Shown piece by piece: positions 16,795 through 25,983 of a DNA stretch of 64,000 bases (its first letter is position 1; every line of letters starts with the position of its first letter). This DNA comes from Bradyrhizobium sp. in8p8 (GTDB lineage: Bacteria > Pseudomonadota > Alphaproteobacteria > Rhizobiales > Xanthobacteraceae). The stretch lies in NCBI RefSeq assembly GCF_000426845.1, contig NZ_AUGD01000012.1, forward strand, positions 62,001-126,000, given 5' to 3'. A model generated the notes under the pieces. The model made no database searches. It was not told the origin of the DNA and saw nothing but the letters and a program-made list of their open reading frames with translations. Position numbers and translations under genes: made by a program.

Positions 16795-17556
16795 ATGGAT
16801 CTGGGACTCAAGGGAGCAAAGGTTCTCGTCACTGGTGGCACGAAGGGTATTGGCAGGGCGATCGCCGAGACCTTCGCGGCCGAGGGGGCCAATGTGGGCA
16901 TTTGCGCGCGCAATCAGGCTGACGTCGACAACGCAGTCACCGCGATCAAGGCGAAGGGCGTCGCTGCATTCGGCAGCTCGGTCGACGTCTCCAATGGACC
17001 GGCGCTCAAAGCCTGGGTGGAGGATATGGCCTCCAAGCTGGGCGGCATCGATATTGTCGTCGCCAATGTCAGCGCGCTGTCGATCGGGCAGGACGAGGAG
17101 AGCTGGGAGAAGGAGTTCTCGACCGACATGATGGGCACCGTGCGGCTGGTCAATGCAGCAATGCCGTATCTGGAGAAGAGCAAGGCCGCAGCGATCGTCA
17201 CCATCTCCAGCGTGTCGGGCCGCGAGGTCGACTTCGCCAGCGGCCCCTATGGCACGTTCAAGGCCGCGATCATCCACTACACGCAAGGGCTGGCTTTCCA
17301 GCTTGCCGGCAAGGGCATTCGCGCCAACTCGGTCTCGCCGGGCAACACCTACTTTGAGGGCGGGGTCTGGAATCAGATCAAGGACGGCAATCCCGAGCTT
17401 TACAAGACCGCGCTCGCGCTTAACCCGACCGGCCGCATGGGTACGCCGCAGGAAATGGCGAACGGTGCGGTATTCCTTGCCAGCAAGGCCGCGAGCTTCA
17501 TCACGGGGACCAACCTCGTGATCGACGGTGCGCTCACGCGCGGCGTGCAGTTCTAG
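16795..17556 (+). CDS. Short-chain dehydrogenase/reductase (SDR)
   Basis: A 253-residue classical SDR. Cofactor motif TGGTKGIGRAIA near the start, active-site serine in TISSVSG and the Tyr-x3-Lys pair in YGTFK. In place of NNAG it has NVSAL, which occurs in a subset of the family. The ATG at 16795 is preferred to 16789 because GGGAGGGA would otherwise touch the start codon. It sits between the importer and the second amidase in the same direction. The role could be oxidation of an alcohol or aldehyde produced from the imported compound; nothing shows which. Confidence 0.88.
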   Translation: MDLGLKGAKVLVTGGTKGIGRAIAETFAAEGANVGICARNQADVDNAVTAIKAKGVAAFGSSVDVSNGPALKAWVEDMASKLGGIDIVVANVSALSIGQDEESWEKEFSTDMMGTVRLVNAAMPYLEKSKAAAIVTISSVSGREVDFASGPYGTFKAAIIHYTQGLAFQLAGKGIRANSVSPGNTYFEGGVWNQIKDGNPELYKTALALNPTGRMGTPQEMANGAVFLASKAASFITGTNLVIDGALTRGVQF

Positions 17557-17632
17557 ACGCATCCGGAGCCACGCAGCAACGGGGGCGCGGCACGCGGGGC
17601 GAAGCCATTTCCGATAACAACAGGGCTGTCAG

Positions 17633-19036
17633 ATGTCAGCAGATCCAATTCACTATAAGTCGATCACAGAGCTCTCCGGGCTGTTCCGCCGGGGTGAGCT
17701 CCTGCCGTCGAAGGTGACCGAGGCCATGCTGGGACGGATTGAGAAGCTCGACGGCAGGTTCCATAGCTATGCACTCGTACTCGCCGATCGCGCCATGGCT
17801 CATGCGAAACGCCATGACGCCGAGTTCGCGAAAGGCATCTGGCGGGGGCCGCTGCACGGCGTGCCGATTGGACTAAAGGATCTCTGTTACACCACCTTTG
17901 CGCCGACGGCGGGCGGCACCACGATCCACGCCAAGTTTATCCCGTCCTTCAACGCGACGATCGTGGACCGGCTCGAACTCGCCGGCGCCGTCGCGCTCGG
18001 CAAGCTGAAGATGACCGAGGGCGCCTACACCAGTCACCATCCGAACGATCAGGCTCCGCTCAATCCTTGGAACATCGAATACTGGGTTGGCTCCTCCTCG
18101 AGCGGATCGGGCGTGGCAACGTCGGCGGGGCTCTGCTTCGGTTCGATCGGCAGCGACACCGGCGGCTCTATCCGATTTCCGTCCGCTACCTGCGGGCTGA
18201 CCGGCATCAAGCCGACCTGGGGACGCGTCAGCCGTCACGGCGTTTTTCCCCTCGCGGACTCGCTCGACCATGTCGGGCCGATGTGCCGAAGCGCGGCGGA
18301 TGCGGCCGCCATGCTCGGCGCCATCGCGGGCGCCGATGTCAACGATCCCACGGCGCTGCAGGAGCCGGTACCGGACTATCTGACCGGGATTGGCGGCGGC
18401 GTTCGCGGCTTGCGGATCGGCGTGGACCGCAGCTACACCCAGGATGGTATCGATCCGCAGGTTGTCGCCGCGCTGCTGGAAGCTGAACGCACGCTTGCGG
18501 AGCTCGGCGCAGACATCCGCGAGATCAAGTTCCCCGCATACGAGAAGCTCGTCAGCATGTGGATTCCGATGTGCTCGATCGAGACCGCAGAGGCGCATCT
18601 TGAGACCTATCCATCGCGGAAGTCGGAGTACGGCCCCGATCTGGCGCAGCTGATCGAGCAGGGGAGATCCATGAGCGGCGTCGAGATCGCGCAGATCCAT
18701 CACGAGCGCTTGAAGTTCTGCGGAAGCCTCGCGGCCTTGTTCGGTGAGGTCGATTTGCTGCTCATTCCCACCATGCCCGTGCCGATCCCAACGCTGACCA
18801 AGATGGGCGAATACGGCGCCGATCCGACTGTGCTGCTCAGCATCCTTCGCTTCACCGCGGTGTTCGACTTCTCCGGAAGCCCCACCATCACGCTGCCGAA
18901 TGGCATGGCGTCGGACGGCCTGCCGCTCAGCATGCAATTGGTCGGCCCGCATCTATCGGAGGATGTGCTCGCCCGCGCCGGGCATGCCTTCCAGTCGGTG
19001 ACGGATTGGCATACCCGGCGCGCGCCGATCGACTGA
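17633..19036 (+). CDS. Amidase, amidase-signature family (second copy)
   Basis: A 467-residue hydrolase with K82 (IGLKDLCYTT), S155 region (GSSSSGSGVATSAG) and S179 (GSDTGGSIRFPS) at the same positions as the first amidase, to which it is clearly paralogous. It is the last gene of the rightward amide operon, 76 bases after the SDR, and convergent with the next IclR gene. Two related amidases in one operon suggest stepwise hydrolysis or two related substrates. Confidence 0.93.
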   Translation: MSADPIHYKSITELSGLFRRGELLPSKVTEAMLGRIEKLDGRFHSYALVLADRAMAHAKRHDAEFAKGIWRGPLHGVPIGLKDLCYTTFAPTAGGTTIHAKFIPSFNATIVDRLELAGAVALGKLKMTEGAYTSHHPNDQAPLNPWNIEYWVGSSSSGSGVATSAGLCFGSIGSDTGGSIRFPSATCGLTGIKPTWGRVSRHGVFPLADSLDHVGPMCRSAADAAAMLGAIAGADVNDPTALQEPVPDYLTGIGGGVRGLRIGVDRSYTQDGIDPQVVAALLEAERTLAELGADIREIKFPAYEKLVSMWIPMCSIETAEAHLETYPSRKSEYGPDLAQLIEQGRSMSGVEIAQIHHERLKFCGSLAALFGEVDLLLIPTMPVPIPTLTKMGEYGADPTVLLSILRFTAVFDFSGSPTITLPNGMASDGLPLSMQLVGPHLSEDVLARAGHAFQSVTDWHTRRAPID

Positions 19037-19093
19037 GGGTTATTCTGGCTCGGCCGCGGGCAAAGCGGCTGCAGCGCCCTTCGTCGCGAAGTC

Positions 19094-19879
19094 TCAACGC
19101 CGACGATTTACAGCCATTCCTCGGGATAGGGCTTTCGAGAGAGCTGCTGCAGTCTTCCGGAGAGCCGAAAGCCGTTCCTCCATCTGCTTGTTCATGATGC
19201 GCTCAAGCGGCCCGGTCATGCCGACGGATTGAAGGACTGTGCCATCCGAAAGCGTGACGGGGACCGCAAGTGCCGCAAGTCCTTCGTTGATCTCCCCGAT
19301 ACAAGTGGCGTAGCCCGATCTTCTGACTTTTGCGAACTCCTGGTCAATCCACTTTCGGCTGGTGTGCGAATTGACGGTCGGCTTGGGAAGCTCATTTGAA
19401 AGGGCCTCAGCGATCAGCTCCTTGCTCTGAAAGGCCATGATGGCCTTGCCAGTCGCTGCGGCATTCACGGGCATCTCGATTCCCGGCTGAACATATCCGC
19501 GCCACCTCACATCGGGCGAATATGAAACGGCTACGAGGACGCGCGACCCAACGAGGCGTGCGAGATAGCAGGTCTCGGAGGTCGCCTCCGTCAAAGCATG
19601 AATGTGGGGACCGGCGAGCGACGCGTACCAGCCATCGTCCGCGCTTGCATGAAGCAAACGCGTCAGCCGATCGCCCACGGAATAGGTGCGTCCTGCTTCC
19701 GCTTCGACTGCCAGCCCTGATCGAACCAGCCCTTTCAGCAGTCGATGTGCGGTTGTCTTGGGGAGTTCGAGGATCGATGAGACGTCGGCGAGCGTGATCG
19801 CGCCGGGGAAGGCGGCAATCACTTCGAGCACGTCGATGTATCGAGCCAGCGGGCCGGGCGAGTTGTCATCCATTTGCAT
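19094..19879 (-). CDS. IclR-family transcriptional regulator
   Basis: A 261-residue regulator with N-terminal winged helix (RYIDVLEVIAAFPGAITLADVSSIL, then LPKTTAHRLLKGL as recognition helix) and a C-terminal ligand domain with the usual motifs PVNAAATGKAIMAF and GLAALAVPV. The start may be 19879 or 19873. It is divergent from the importer/hydantoinase operon, and two 17-bp palindromes lie in the shared promoter, so it probably controls that operon and its own gene. Confidence 0.9.
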   Translation of the reverse strand: MQMDDNSPGPLARYIDVLEVIAAFPGAITLADVSSILELPKTTAHRLLKGLVRSGLAVEAEAGRTYSVGDRLTRLLHASADDGWYASLAGPHIHALTEATSETCYLARLVGSRVLVAVSYSPDVRWRGYVQPGIEMPVNAAATGKAIMAFQSKELIAEALSNELPKPTVNSHTSRKWIDQEFAKVRRSGYATCIGEINEGLAALAVPVTLSDGTVLQSVGMTGPLERIMNKQMEERLSALRKTAAALSKALSRGMAVNRRR

Positions 19880-19955
19880 GTGATCCGATCAATCTTTGTG
19901 CGACGCAAGCAAAAATGAACGGCTTGACTCCTGGCGAGGCGGCCGTTTACCGTTT

Positions 19956-19988
19956 CATAATTCGGGATTATGTTCCGAAAAACGGAAC
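19956..19988. promoter_or_regulatory. Two abutting 17-bp palindromes, candidate IclR operators
   Basis: CATAATTCGGGATTATG (19956-19972) and GTTCCGAAAAACGGAAC (19972-19988) are each perfect 6-5-6 inverted repeats and share one base. Their centres are 16 bp apart. They lie 77-109 bases upstream of the IclR start and 65-97 upstream of the binding-protein start. The same 6-5-6 geometry is found in the palindromes at 41953 and 42148 near another IclR-linked operon. Confidence 0.65.
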
Positions 19989-20053
19989 GACTGTCAAGCC
20001 CTCGTGAAATCCGCTGGGTGCGATGGAGAGATTTTTTCATTCTAGGAGGCGAC

Positions 20054-21205
20054 ATGAAGATTACGCGGAAGGCTGGTCTCGGCGTGACGATCGGAGCGGC
20101 GATGCTGTCGTTCGTGAGTGTGGCTCAGGCTCAGCAGGGCAGCCCTATCCTGATCGGCGCGACTGTGCCGATGACGGGGCCACTGTCCCTGACCGGCAAA
20201 CAGTATCAAAACTCCCTTTCCATGGCCGAAGAGGACATCAACAAGGCCGGGGGCATCAACGGTCGCCATATCAAGATCGTGTTCGAGGACACGCAGGCGT
20301 CCAACGGAACTGCTGTCAACGCGTTCGTAAAGCTGGCCCAGGAAACCAAGCCAGCATTCTTCTTCCTGTCGAGCTACTCCACGCAGAATCTCGCAACGGC
20401 GCCCGAGCTAAGCAAAGTTCAGGTACCGGCGATGTATGCCGGCGGTGCCGACGTCGTGGCCGATAAAGGCAACGAATGGATGTTCCGGATCCGTCCGGCG
20501 GACAGCGTTTCGGCCGAAGGAATGGTGAAGGCCGCAGTCGACGTCATCAAGGCAAAGAAGCCCGGAATTCTCTACATCCAGAACGACTTTGGTCAGGGCG
20601 GTGCGCAGACTGCCGCCAAGCGCTTCGAGGCCGCCGGGATCGCGGTCGCCGGCATGGAAGCCTATGGCCAGAACGACAAGGACTTCTCCGCGCAGCTCCT
20701 CAGTCTCCGCAATAAAGGCGCCGATGCCATTCTGATCTTCAATTATCCGCAGGATGGCGCGCTGGTCCTCCGCCAGGCGAAGCAGCTCGGCTTCAAGATG
20801 CCGCTCGTTACGTCCTCTGCTGCGCTGGTGCCCGCGGCGACGCAGCTTCTTTCGCCGTCGGATCTCGAGGGGGTCTGGGGCGTGGTCGATGCCTTCATGG
20901 ACGTCAGCGTCGGCGGCCGGATGAAGGACTACGTGGAGCGCTTCAAATCGAAATTCGGGGTTGATCCAGATCCCTACGGGCTCGCGTATTATGACGGTGC
21001 GATGCTGATGGCGGACGGCATGCGCAAGGCCGGAACCGACCCGAAGGCGCTGCGCGAATGGCTGTCCTCGGTCAAGGGGTGGCAGGGCATTGGCCACGTC
21101 TACTCGTATGACAACAAAGGCAATGGGGTTCGCGACCTCGCGGTCGTGAAGGCAAAGCCGGGCACCAAGACCTTGGAACTGGTCCAACCTGTCTCGCTCA
21201 ACTGA
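20054..21205 (+). CDS. Branched-chain amino acid-type ABC substrate-binding protein
   Basis: A 383-residue periplasmic protein with signal peptide to about residue 26 (MLSFVSVAQAQ). The mature part has ILIGATVPMTGPLSLTGKQY and INGRHIKIVFEDTQ, typical of LivK. The ATG at 20054 has AGGAGG 4 bases upstream; the frame extension to 19970 would read through the operator region. It opens an operon with two permeases, two ATPases, an aminotransferase and a hydantoinase pair, so its ligand is likely a hydantoin, lactam or amino acid derivative. Confidence 0.92.
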   Translation: MKITRKAGLGVTIGAAMLSFVSVAQAQQGSPILIGATVPMTGPLSLTGKQYQNSLSMAEEDINKAGGINGRHIKIVFEDTQASNGTAVNAFVKLAQETKPAFFFLSSYSTQNLATAPELSKVQVPAMYAGGADVVADKGNEWMFRIRPADSVSAEGMVKAAVDVIKAKKPGILYIQNDFGQGGAQTAAKRFEAAGIAVAGMEAYGQNDKDFSAQLLSLRNKGADAILIFNYPQDGALVLRQAKQLGFKMPLVTSSAALVPAATQLLSPSDLEGVWGVVDAFMDVSVGGRMKDYVERFKSKFGVDPDPYGLAYYDGAMLMADGMRKAGTDPKALREWLSSVKGWQGIGHVYSYDNKGNGVRDLAVVKAKPGTKTLELVQPVSLN

Positions 21206-21221
21206 TCATTCGAAACGAGTT

Positions 21222-21252
21222 GGTCTGCGGTCCGACAAGTCGGCCGCAGACC
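21222..21252 (+). other. Intercistronic hairpin after the binding-protein gene
   Basis: GGTCTGCGG and CCGCAGACC form a perfect 9-bp stem that continues, after a bulged T, with CCGA/TCGG around the loop CAAG. It lies 17 bases after the binding-protein stop and before the LivH-type gene, the same position as the hairpin at 13318 in the other importer operon. No T run follows, so it is more likely an mRNA-stability element than a full terminator. Confidence 0.65.
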
Positions 21253-21272
21253 GGGATCGTGCAGGGAACGTC

Positions 21273-22148
21273 ATGGCGGACTTCGTTCAGCTCATCATCA
21301 ACGGTCTGGCGATCGGTAGCGTCTATGCGCTCGCTGCGATCGGCTTCGTGATCGTTTACTCTGCTACCGGCGTGGTCAATTTCGCCGCCGGTCAGTTTGT
21401 AATGTTTGGAACGTTCGCGGGCGTTGCGACGCTCGTCAACGCGCAGCTGCCATGGCCCTTCGCCTATGGTGCGGCGCTCCTCATCATGGCGCTGTTCGGG
21501 GCCCTGTTCTTTGTCTCGGTTTATCTGCCTCTGCGGCGCGGTTCGATAGTGACCATCATCATCGGGACCGTTGCCGTCAGCATCACGATGCAGAACGCCG
21601 CCTTGCTATCCTTTGGATCATGGCCATTCCGGCTGCCATCTCCCGTCGAGGACAGCGCGGTTTCGCTTGGGGGTGCGATCATTTCCCTGCATGCCCTGGC
21701 GGTGGTCGCGGTGACCGCGGTGATGGTGGCCGGGCTATGGCTTCTTTTCAATCGTACTTCGGTTGGCGTGGGCATGCGAGCCGTAGCGCAGGATGTACAG
21801 GCTGCCAGATTGATGGGTCTTAAAGTCAACCGCCTGCTGGCGTTCTCATGGATCCTCGCCGCGGTACTCGCGGGCGTCGCGGGATTGATGCTCGGCCCGA
21901 TGTGGTTCGCGGACGTCAACATGGGGGATCCGATCGCATTGAAGGCCTTCGCCGCGACCATCATCGGTGGTTTTGGGAGCCTGCCGGGAGCGATCGTGGG
22001 CGGCCTTTTCGTCGGCTTGAGTGAGGTCCTCGGCGCATCGTATGTCTCGTCTGCGTACAAGGATCTGATCTCCTTCGGCATAATGATCGCCTTTCTGCTT
22101 GTGCGTCCGCAAGGCGTGTTCGGCGAGAAAATTCAGGATCGAGGCTGA
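21273..22148 (+). CDS. ABC permease, LivH type
   Basis: A 291-residue membrane subunit: QLIINGLAIGSVYALAAIGFVIVY at the N-terminus contains the LivH start, followed by GVVNFAAGQFVMFGTF. The coupling loop reads VGMRAVAQDVQAARLMGLKVN. About eight hydrophobic segments. It lies 67 bases after the binding protein and 4 bases before the LivM-type gene. Confidence 0.92.
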   Translation: MADFVQLIINGLAIGSVYALAAIGFVIVYSATGVVNFAAGQFVMFGTFAGVATLVNAQLPWPFAYGAALLIMALFGALFFVSVYLPLRRGSIVTIIIGTVAVSITMQNAALLSFGSWPFRLPSPVEDSAVSLGGAIISLHALAVVAVTAVMVAGLWLLFNRTSVGVGMRAVAQDVQAARLMGLKVNRLLAFSWILAAVLAGVAGLMLGPMWFADVNMGDPIALKAFAATIIGGFGSLPGAIVGGLFVGLSEVLGASYVSSAYKDLISFGIMIAFLLVRPQGVFGEKIQDRG

Positions 22149-22152
22149 GAGG

Positions 22153-23133
22153 ATGGCGATGCGCATTCCCCTGCAGATCGCGACGGCGATCATTGTGCTC
22201 GGCGGGATCTCCGGTATGGTCCTGCCGGAATATCATCTTCGCTTGTTGAATCTCTCGCTGATCTCCGCGGTCGCGGTGATTGGGCTCAACTTTGCGTTTG
22301 GCTATGCCGGTTTGATCTCGCTTGGCCATGCGGCTTTTGTTGGCATGGGCGGCTATGGCTTGGCCATCCTGACGACCACTTGCGGATGGTCACCGTGGCT
22401 CGCTGCGCCAGTAGCGATTGCGGCGACAGCCATTTCTGCCGGCCTGATCGGGTACCCATTGCTTCGCCTGCGCGGGCACTACCTGGCACTGGCGACGCTC
22501 GGCCTCAACGTGTCGTTCTATATCGTAACGTCCAATTGGATTGCGATGACAGGGGGGACCAACGGGATCGCGCGGATCCCGGGATTGGCGCTTGGCTCGT
22601 TCAGCTTCTCCGGGGAGCACCAGTTCCTGTGGCTTGCGCTTATGGTTCTGGCGCTGATCGCCGCCGCCGCGGCCGCATTGCACAAGTCCCGCCTGGGCCG
22701 CGAAATGATAGCTGTGCGCGATGATGAGATCGCGTCCGAGATGACCGGAATCGATACGACGCGGATCAAGATTGAAGCGTTCGTGCTTTCCGCCATCTGC
22801 GCTGCCGTTGCCGGGTGCCTGTTTGCCCTGCACATGCGCTTCGTTGCGCCGGAGGATTTCACCTATGCGCACTCGATCACATACCTCGCCATGTTGATCG
22901 TCGGCGGCGAAGGCACAATCGTCGGTGCTGTCCTCGGAGCGGTGCTGCTGACGTTTCTGCCGGAATGGTTGCGCTTTCTCGGTACCGCCTACCTCTTCTT
23001 CTTCGGCCTGCTGGTGCTTGGGATTCTGGTGTTTCTGCCCACGGGTCTCGTTGGCCTCGGCCAACGCTTGAGCCGTCGGTCAGCTAAAACTCCGCTTCTC
23101 GCATCTGCTCGCGCTCCGGAGGCGACGTCATGA
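22153..23133 (+). CDS. ABC permease, LivM type
   Basis: A 326-residue membrane subunit with the LivM motif GYAGLISLGHAAFVGMGGYG and the coupling loop MIAVRDDEIASEMTGIDTTR. The ATG at 22153 follows a GA-rich Shine-Dalgarno (GAGGCTGAGAGG); the frame upstream of it merely overlaps the LivH gene. Its stop overlaps the next start by four bases (ATGA). Confidence 0.91.
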   Translation: MAMRIPLQIATAIIVLGGISGMVLPEYHLRLLNLSLISAVAVIGLNFAFGYAGLISLGHAAFVGMGGYGLAILTTTCGWSPWLAAPVAIAATAISAGLIGYPLLRLRGHYLALATLGLNVSFYIVTSNWIAMTGGTNGIARIPGLALGSFSFSGEHQFLWLALMVLALIAAAAAALHKSRLGREMIAVRDDEIASEMTGIDTTRIKIEAFVLSAICAAVAGCLFALHMRFVAPEDFTYAHSITYLAMLIVGGEGTIVGAVLGAVLLTFLPEWLRFLGTAYLFFFGLLVLGILVFLPTGLVGLGQRLSRRSAKTPLLASARAPEATS

Positions 23134-23867
23134 ACGCCTTGGAAGCACGAGGCATTCACAAGCGCTATGGAGGTCTCGCTGCGTTAGCGGACGTGGATCT
23201 GACCGTCAAAAACGGGCAGTTCGTCGCTGTCATCGGGCCTAACGGCGCTGGAAAGTCCACCCTGTTGAACGTTCTGACTGGCCTGGCGATGCCAGATGAA
23301 GGGCAGGTGCTTCTCGCCGGGCAGGCGATCACGCGGATGGCCACCAACAAGCGTATTCGTGCCGGCCTCGGCCGTACGTTCCAGCACGGACGGGTATTCG
23401 CACGCCTTAGCGTGCTAGAAAACGTGATGACGGGTGCGGCGATACGCGGCCGCCTAAGCGAGTCTGACCTGCGCGACTTCTCGATGGAGATCATCGAGCA
23501 AATGGGATTGGCAGACGTGGCGCACGAAGCCATTATGTCGCTCTCGTACGGTCGGCGCCGAATGGTGGAGCTCTCACGTGCGTTGGCGTGCCGGCCGCAC
23601 GTCCTCCTGCTGGACGAACCGGCGGCCGGCCTCAATTCAGGCGAGGTCGATCAACTAATCGATCGCCTGGCGGAGTTGCGGGCGATGCACGGACTCGCCG
23701 TGGTGCTGATCGAACACAATATGGGGATGGTCATGCGGCTCGCCGAGCGCATCTTCGTTCTCAATTTTGGTTGCAAGATCGCCGAGGGAACTCCAGCGGA
23801 GATACAAGCAGATCCGGCCGTGCTGTCTGCTTATCTGGGCGAAGGATATGCTCATGCTGTCGTGTAA
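23130..23867 (+). CDS. ABC transporter ATPase, LivG type
   Basis: A 245-residue nucleotide-binding subunit: Walker A GPNGAGKST, signature LSYGRRRMVELSRAL, Walker B VLLLDEPAAGLNSGE, switch histidine in IEHNMGMV. It is translationally coupled to the LivM-type gene and followed by the second ATPase. Confidence 0.93.
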   Translation: MNALEARGIHKRYGGLAALADVDLTVKNGQFVAVIGPNGAGKSTLLNVLTGLAMPDEGQVLLAGQAITRMATNKRIRAGLGRTFQHGRVFARLSVLENVMTGAAIRGRLSESDLRDFSMEIIEQMGLADVAHEAIMSLSYGRRRMVELSRALACRPHVLLLDEPAAGLNSGEVDQLIDRLAELRAMHGLAVVLIEHNMGMVMRLAERIFVLNFGCKIAEGTPAEIQADPAVLSAYLGEGYAHAVV

Positions 23868-24561
23868 CGATCTCGTGGTCGCGCATGGCGATATCGTGGC
23901 GCTGCAGGGAGTGACCCTCCAGGTCGAAGCTGGCGAAACGGTCGCGCTTATCGGTGCCAATGGCGCCGGCAAGACGACCTTGCTCCATGCGATCTCCGGC
24001 CTCAACCGAGTTTCGTCGGGAGACATAAGATTCGAGAGACGCTCGATCGCCGGATGGCCCACCGACGCACGCGTTTCCGCTGGCATTGCGCAGGCGCCCG
24101 AAGGCCGAAGGATATTTCCTGGATTGTCGGTCGAGGAGAACCTGACCCTTGCGACCGTCAGCTGGCGCCGTTGGAGGCAGTCGATTGCGGCCGATCTCGA
24201 TCGCGTCTTTGGATTGTTTCCGCGCCTTAAGGAGCGCCGACGACAACTGGGATGGTCATTGTCGGGCGGAGAGCAGCAGATGCTGGCGATCGGACGTGCT
24301 CTGATGGCCCGCCCCAAGTTGCTGTTGCTCGACGAGCCATCGCTCGGCTTGGCGCCGCGGCTTGCCGAAGAGGTTTACGAACAGGTCAGGTGCATTGGCG
24401 AGACCGGTCTGACCATTCTGGTAGTGGAGCAAAATACGGTACTCGCGCTCTCGGTCGCCGATCGTGCCTATGTGCTGGAGACAGGGCGCATTGTGCTGGA
24501 AGGACCGGCAGACGAACTCAAGCACAATGCGCGCGTTCGCGAAGCTTATCTGGGGCGCTGA
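23854..24561 (+). CDS. ABC transporter ATPase, LivF type
   Basis: A 235-residue nucleotide-binding subunit: Walker A GANGAGKTT, signature LSGGEQQMLAIGRAL, Walker B LLLLDEPSLGLAP. The ATG at 23854 (or 23848) overlaps the end of the LivG gene; GAAGG at 23841 sets a good distance for 23854. The last transporter gene, 21 bases before the aminotransferase. Confidence 0.92.
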   Translation: MLSCNDLVVAHGDIVALQGVTLQVEAGETVALIGANGAGKTTLLHAISGLNRVSSGDIRFERRSIAGWPTDARVSAGIAQAPEGRRIFPGLSVEENLTLATVSWRRWRQSIAADLDRVFGLFPRLKERRRQLGWSLSGGEQQMLAIGRALMARPKLLLLDEPSLGLAPRLAEEVYEQVRCIGETGLTILVVEQNTVLALSVADRAYVLETGRIVLEGPADELKHNARVREAYLGR

Positions 24562-24582
24562 ACCCAGGATCAAGGAGGCAAG

Positions 24583-25899
24583 ATGTATCCCGCCAATCAT
24601 TCTCAATCGCGAGATCTCTATCAACGAGCGCTCAAGAGCCTGCCGGGTGGCAATACGCGAACCACCGTCTATATGAAGCCGTTCCCGATCTACGCAGCTT
24701 CGGGCGCCGGCTGCCGTGTCCGGGACGTCGATGGCAATGAGTATATCGACTGCATCAACAACTTCACGTCTCTCATCCATGGCCACGCTCATCCCGCATT
24801 GATCGAGGCGGCGACCAAGCAACTCGCTCTGGGCTCCGCCTTCGGCATGCCGACGGAGTCCGAAGTCGAACTCGCGGAGTTGCTGGCAGCAAGGCTTCCA
24901 TCCGTAGATCATGTCCGCTTCTGCAATTCGGGCACCGAGGCGGTAATGATGGCGCTAAAAGCGGCCCGCGCCTACACGGGTCGCCCGAAGATCGCGAAGT
25001 GCGAGGGTGCTTATCACGGCTCCTATGACTACGCTGAAGTCAGCCTCGACCCGACACCCGCGGCTTGGGGAGGCAACGCCCCGGTATCGGTAGCCTATGC
25101 CAAAGGCACGCCCGACAACGTGCTCGCGGACGTCGTGACCATTCCGTTCAACGACGTCGAAGCGGCCGTGAGCCTGATCCGCGAGCATGGTCCCGAACTC
25201 GCTTGTGTACTCGTTGATCCTATGCCGAACCGGGCGGGTCTGGTTCCGGCGGATCGAGCCTACGTGGAAGCGCTCCGTCAGGTCACGCGGGAAGTCGGCG
25301 CGCTGCTTGTCTTCGACGAAGTCATCACATTCCGTCTCGGCTATGAGGGCGCACAAGGGCTCTGGGGCATCGATCCGGACCTGACGACGCTCGGCAAGAT
25401 CATCGGTGGCGGCTTCCCGGTCGGCGCGGTCGCCGGCGGCAAGACGTTCATGGCGGTGTTCGATCCATCTTCCGGCAAACCGGCGCTCCCGCACGGCGGC
25501 ACCTTCTCGGCCAATCCCGTCACCATGCGCGCCGGTCTTGCCGCCATGATGTTGCTCGATGCAGCAGCCTATTCACGCCTCGATCGGATCGGCACTGCGG
25601 TACGCGACGGCATCAATGCGGCCTTCCGCAAGACTGGCGTTGCCGGGACCGCAGTCGGATTGGGCTCGCTCCTCAAGGTTCATTTCACCGACCGCAACGT
25701 CCGGGATTATCGTTCGGCTTACTCGAGCGAGGTGGAAGCGAAGCGCCAGGCCGTTTTCACCGCCGGGTTGCTCAATCGCGGGATTTTCGTCGCGAGCTAT
25801 GGCCTGATGGCGCTGTCGTTGCCGATGACCGATGCTGACGTCGATACGATTGTGAAGGCGGCCGCGGAGTCCTTGGAGGAGGTCGCCGCGTTCGGCTGA
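24583..25899 (+). CDS. Class III PLP aminotransferase (glutamate-1-semialdehyde aminomutase-like)
   Basis: A 438-residue fold-type I PLP enzyme. SGTEA at 116-120 binds phosphate, D245 in LLVFDEVITF contacts the pyridine nitrogen, and K272 in LTTLGKIIGGGFPVG is the Schiff-base lysine. The overall sequence is GSA-aminomutase-like, a group that also includes beta-amino acid aminotransferases and aminomutases. Because it is in a catabolic operon with hydantoinase subunits and an importer, a role in amino-group transfer from a beta- or gamma-amino acid is more likely than tetrapyrrole synthesis. Confidence 0.9.
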   Translation: MYPANHSQSRDLYQRALKSLPGGNTRTTVYMKPFPIYAASGAGCRVRDVDGNEYIDCINNFTSLIHGHAHPALIEAATKQLALGSAFGMPTESEVELAELLAARLPSVDHVRFCNSGTEAVMMALKAARAYTGRPKIAKCEGAYHGSYDYAEVSLDPTPAAWGGNAPVSVAYAKGTPDNVLADVVTIPFNDVEAAVSLIREHGPELACVLVDPMPNRAGLVPADRAYVEALRQVTREVGALLVFDEVITFRLGYEGAQGLWGIDPDLTTLGKIIGGGFPVGAVAGGKTFMAVFDPSSGKPALPHGGTFSANPVTMRAGLAAMMLLDAAAYSRLDRIGTAVRDGINAAFRKTGVAGTAVGLGSLLKVHFTDRNVRDYRSAYSSEVEAKRQAVFTAGLLNRGIFVASYGLMALSLPMTDADVDTIVKAAAESLEEVAAFG

Positions 25900-25983
25900 T
25901 CAAGCTCCCTGTAGCGCGAACTGTTCCGACTGGCGCCCGCTTGACATCGGATTGAGATTTTAATTTCTACCAGCAGGCTTGCG

